From NCBI GenBank assembly GCA_003216355.1, contig QCIX01000003.1:31774-95773 (forward strand): a DNA stretch of 64,000 nucleotides, read 5' to 3'. Of the stretch, positions 61,391-64,000 are shown in pieces (the stretch's first letter is position 1; every line of letters begins with the position of its first letter). A program made the translations under genes and the position numbers. This DNA is from Prochlorococcus sp. AG-402-N23. GTDB lineage: Bacteria; Cyanobacteriota; Cyanobacteriia; PCC-6307; Cyanobiaceae. The notes under the pieces were generated by a model. That model was not told where the DNA came from, made no database searches, and saw only the letters and a list, made by a program, of their open reading frames with translations.

Positions 61391-62500
61391 ATGAAAACTT
61401 ATGAGCAAGTTTTAGAAACAGTAGAACTTGCTTTAGCTAAAGGTGAGTATCATTATTGTATTGAATTTCTTTTGCCCATAATCGAATCATTTCCTTTATC
61501 AAGCAAAGAGGGAGTAAATTTAAGAACAATCTTAATTACTGCTCTTTGTGGTATCAATAAAAAGAAGGAGGCTAAAAGGTTTTGTAAAGAACTTCTAAAA
61601 TCTTACGATAATAAGACGAGAGAAAATGCAAAATATTTGATGGAAGTTATAGACTCTCCTGACATTAAAAAGCCAGAAAATTGGAACGTACAGTTTGAAA
61701 GCGACCCATCACTCAATAAAAAATCTCTTAACTCACTGCGCAAAAAAAGAGAAGTATTGAAGAAAAAAAAATTTATTAATGTAACTGAGACACCAACTGG
61801 TGAGACAAAACCCTTTCAGAAAGGCTTTTCACTGATCATTTTTTTAATACTATTATTATTAATTCCACTCTTGAGTGGCTGCGTTAAAATTGAGGATACC
61901 CTTGACCTTAGTGAACTTGATTCAATAACCAATAATTTAGTGATAGAAAGCAAATACATAAAGAAATTTCCTTGGCAATTAAAATTTGAAGGTAAGATGA
62001 AGGGTATTTTCCCTGACGCAGAAATTGAACAAGACGAATCTACCTTTTCTTTGAAGCATAAAAATCTCAATTTAGAAGATACAAAGCAAGTTCTTAAAAT
62101 CACCCAAAATACAGCTGGAGAGTTAGCGGGAGAATCAACAAATATAGAAATTAATACTACTCAAAAAAACTTCATTTTTTTTAAAAAATACTTTTACAGG
62201 TTAGATTTGGATTTAAATTCTATTCAAGGTATTGATAATTTAGAACTCATTTTCAAAATTATTTCCCCTAATAAAGCTATCCTTACCGATAAAAATAATG
62301 CGAATTTAGAAATCACAAAAAATCTAATAATTTGGAATTTAAATCAAGGGCAGACAAATAGTCTTGAATTTTCTTTCTGGAGCCTCAACAAACTTTTGAT
62401 TGGGATATCTATTATTTTAATAATTATAATATTGGCTTATTTTTTAAGATTATATAGATTTAAATTAGGTTCAGATTTACCTCAACTTCCATCAAAGTAA
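61391..62500 (+). CDS. DUF3153-like membrane protein with TPR-like N-terminus
   Basis: A 369-residue protein. The N-terminal 90 residues look like TPR-type helices (VELALAKGEYHYCIEFLLPI). A basic linker precedes a membrane helix (about 147-160: GFSLIIFLILLLLIPLLSGC) ending in a lipobox-like LLSGC, then a beta-rich lumenal domain of the DUF3153 type and a C-terminal membrane helix (about 333-353). It is three bases after argB. Function is unknown. Confidence 0.75.
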   Translation: MKTYEQVLETVELALAKGEYHYCIEFLLPIIESFPLSSKEGVNLRTILITALCGINKKKEAKRFCKELLKSYDNKTRENAKYLMEVIDSPDIKKPENWNVQFESDPSLNKKSLNSLRKKREVLKKKKFINVTETPTGETKPFQKGFSLIIFLILLLLIPLLSGCVKIEDTLDLSELDSITNNLVIESKYIKKFPWQLKFEGKMKGIFPDAEIEQDESTFSLKHKNLNLEDTKQVLKITQNTAGELAGESTNIEINTTQKNFIFFKKYFYRLDLDLNSIQGIDNLELIFKIISPNKAILTDKNNANLEITKNLIIWNLNQGQTNSLEFSFWSLNKLLIGISIILIIIILAYFLRLYRFKLGSDLPQLPSK

Positions 62501-64000
62501 TTACAACTCTGCTGGATTAACATCTATTGATAAAAAAACATTTTTTGGAATAAGTTTCCATAATATTGATCTATCGGGTAAAGGTATCTTTGTTCCTTCA
62601 GGACCATGTATTAATATCTGCCATCTAAATTTTTTACCGACTTTAGCAATTAAACTAGGAGCAGGGCCAATTAATTTCCAGTTCTTTTTCTCACAAAAAT
62701 TGAGTAGATATTTTGCTAATTTTATTGCAATTAACTCAGTTAATTCATAATTTTCACCTGATAATTTAAGAAGGCAAATCGTGCAAAATGGAAATAAATT
62801 AGCATCTTTTCTCAATTTCGAGTTTTCACTTAAGAATCTTTCATAATCTCTTTTCTTAAGATACGAAATTACCGGGTGGTTAGGTTTATATGTTTGAAAA
62901 ATTACTTTTCCTTTTTTTTGAGCTCTGCCTGCCCTGCCAGCTAATTGCAAAAACAATTGTAATGATTTTTCTTCTGCAGTAATATCTGGGCGATGAAGCA
63001 ACCCATCTGCTGCAATAACTACTGAAAGAGTAATATTGGGGATGTCAATCCCTTTAGCCAACATTTGAGTTCCCACAAGAATATCAGCATCACCTTTAGA
63101 GAACTTTGAAAGAATATCTCTATGACCATCTTTTCCTGAGGTTGTATCTCTATCAAAGCGAAGTACTCTTAAGTCAGGAAATTCTACATTTAAAAACTCT
63201 ATTACTCTTTGTGTACCTATTCCAAAAGGTTTAAAAGCAGTTGAATGACAATCTGGGCAACGATTGATCAATCTCGATTTATGATCACACCAATGACAGC
63301 TTAACCATTTTTTTCCTTGTGAACCGAGATGCACTGATAAAGGAACGTCACAGTTAGGGCAATGTATTAAATATCCGCAATTTCTACAACTTAAAAATCC
63401 ACTGTGCCCCCTCCTAGGGATCAAAATTATTGCCTGCTCTTTTTTTAAGCGTAGTTGAGGAAGCAATTGTAATAATTCATTGGAAAAAATTTTCATATTT
63501 CCTTTCTTGAACTCATCCCGCATATCAATAATTCTTATTTCAGGAATCTCATTACTAGATATCCTTTGAGTCATTCTTACCAATTTAAAATTCTTTTCAA
63601 AAATACACTTTTTCCAAGTCTTCATTGATGGGGTTGCACTCCCAAAAATTAACTTTGCAGAACTCCTTTTTACTACTTCAATAGCAATCTCTCTTGCGTC
63701 ATAACAAGGCATAGGACTATCTTGTTTATAAGAAACATCATGTTCTTCATCCATGATTATTAATCCTAGATTTTTCATTGGAAGAAAAACTGCGGATCTT
63801 GTTCCTATTACTATTAAAGGTTCATTAGCATTATTAATTTTCTTCCAAACCACAGTTCTATGATTGGGAGAACAGTTACTATGATATTCGTAAACGACAT
63901 TATTAAATCGCCGACTAAATCTATCAATAAGCTGAGGAATTAGTCCGATTTCTGGGGCTAGTATCAAACAACTTTTTTTCTTAAGAAATTGATCTTCAGC
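62501..64000 (-). CDS. priA: Primosomal helicase PriA, C-terminal part; truncated by window edge
   Basis: About 500 residues of the ATP-dependent replication-restart helicase; the open frame runs off the window, so the N-terminal DNA-binding domain and Walker A are missing. The remaining DEEHDVSYKQD Walker B, the zinc-binding cysteines in CRNCGYLIHCPNC and CHWCDHK...RCPDCHS, and the helicase C-domain with GRAGRA are visible. PriA restarts stalled replication forks. It is tail to tail with the DUF3153-like gene with no gap. Confidence 0.93.
   Translation of the reverse strand, partial: AEDQFLKKKSCLILAPEIGLIPQLIDRFSRRFNNVVYEYHSNCSPNHRTVVWKKINNANEPLIVIGTRSAVFLPMKNLGLIIMDEEHDVSYKQDSPMPCYDAREIAIEVVKRSSAKLIFGSATPSMKTWKKCIFEKNFKLVRMTQRISSNEIPEIRIIDMRDEFKKGNMKIFSNELLQLLPQLRLKKEQAIILIPRRGHSGFLSCRNCGYLIHCPNCDVPLSVHLGSQGKKWLSCHWCDHKSRLINRCPDCHSTAFKPFGIGTQRVIEFLNVEFPDLRVLRFDRDTTSGKDGHRDILSKFSKGDADILVGTQMLAKGIDIPNITLSVVIAADGLLHRPDITAEEKSLQLFLQLAGRAGRAQKKGKVIFQTYKPNHPVISYLKKRDYERFLSENSKLRKDANLFPFCTICLLKLSGENYELTELIAIKLAKYLLNFCEKKNWKLIGPAPSLIAKVGKKFRWQILIHGPEGTKIPLPDRSILWKLIPKNVFLSIDVNPAEL

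Overview
The window is a gene-dense, clearly AT-rich cyanobacterial chromosome segment that reads as a high-light-adapted Prochlorococcus (HLII-like). This rests on the alpha-carboxysome operon with form IA Rubisco, a single csoS1 and a neighbouring csoS1D and acRAF, the very short intergenic gaps, the picocyanobacteria-type small proteins (PsaM, Psb27, DUF-type proteins), and ADO/AAR sequences of the Prochlorococcus type. No rRNA, tRNA, CRISPR array, insertion sequence or prophage was seen. Strain identity is inferred from recalled family features, not from a search.

Layout. 1-6300: end of a Ca2+/cation antiporter, glutathione reductase, a glutathione-S-transferase-like protein, dnaA, and a pair of glycosyltransferase-like genes. 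6300-10500: GNAT acetyltransferase, ABC exporter, hisG, a GloB-type hydrolase and RidA. 10570-19930: the carboxysome region. A minus-strand operon csoS1-rbcL-rbcS-csoS2-csoSCA-csoS4A-csoS4B-acRAF is flanked by rdgB and csoS1D. Its 328-base upstream region is rich in palindromes and its intercistronic gaps carry hairpins. 20080-25600: chlorophyll synthesis (chlN, chlB, chlL and the light-dependent por) and psaM. 25700-29100: lipoate ligase-like protein, M50 protease, trpF, folE. 29270-33780: the hydrocarbon/fatty-acid cluster (ado, aar, accA, an SDR) plus a creatininase-family protein. 33840-37120: an S1-domain protein, a Tab2-like protein, a PgeF/YfiH protein that seems to lack a standard start codon, and a secreted SNase-like protein. 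37190-45800: ilvB, hemH with a C-terminal light-harvesting-like helix, an isolated tyrosine recombinase, cobO, pyrH-frr, a GGR-family oxidoreductase and transaldolase. 45870-53290: ftsI with an FtsL-like partner, a CPBP protease, a tandem histidine phosphatase, lepB, an ArsC/Spx-like protein, ppa and small unknowns. 53460-64000: proS, psb27, purA, an adenosine-kinase-like PfkB kinase, cutA, cobK, an ssb/ycf41-type gene, a DUF2854-like gene, argB, a DUF3153-like gene and the C-terminal part of priA.

How the genes work together. The central theme is photosynthetic carbon fixation: carboxysome shell, Rubisco, carbonic anhydrase and assembly factor sit beside both protochlorophyllide reductases and small photosystem subunits. 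Housekeeping genes are packed around them, often with 1-40 base overlaps and TTG starts. The observations most worth a second look are the apparent AUU start with a strong Shine-Dalgarno for pgeF, the terminator-like hairpin inside the Rubisco-csoS2 junction, and the LysR-type palindrome and other repeats upstream of csoS1. I did not find an obviously new multigene system; the novelty here is regulatory and small-gene scale.
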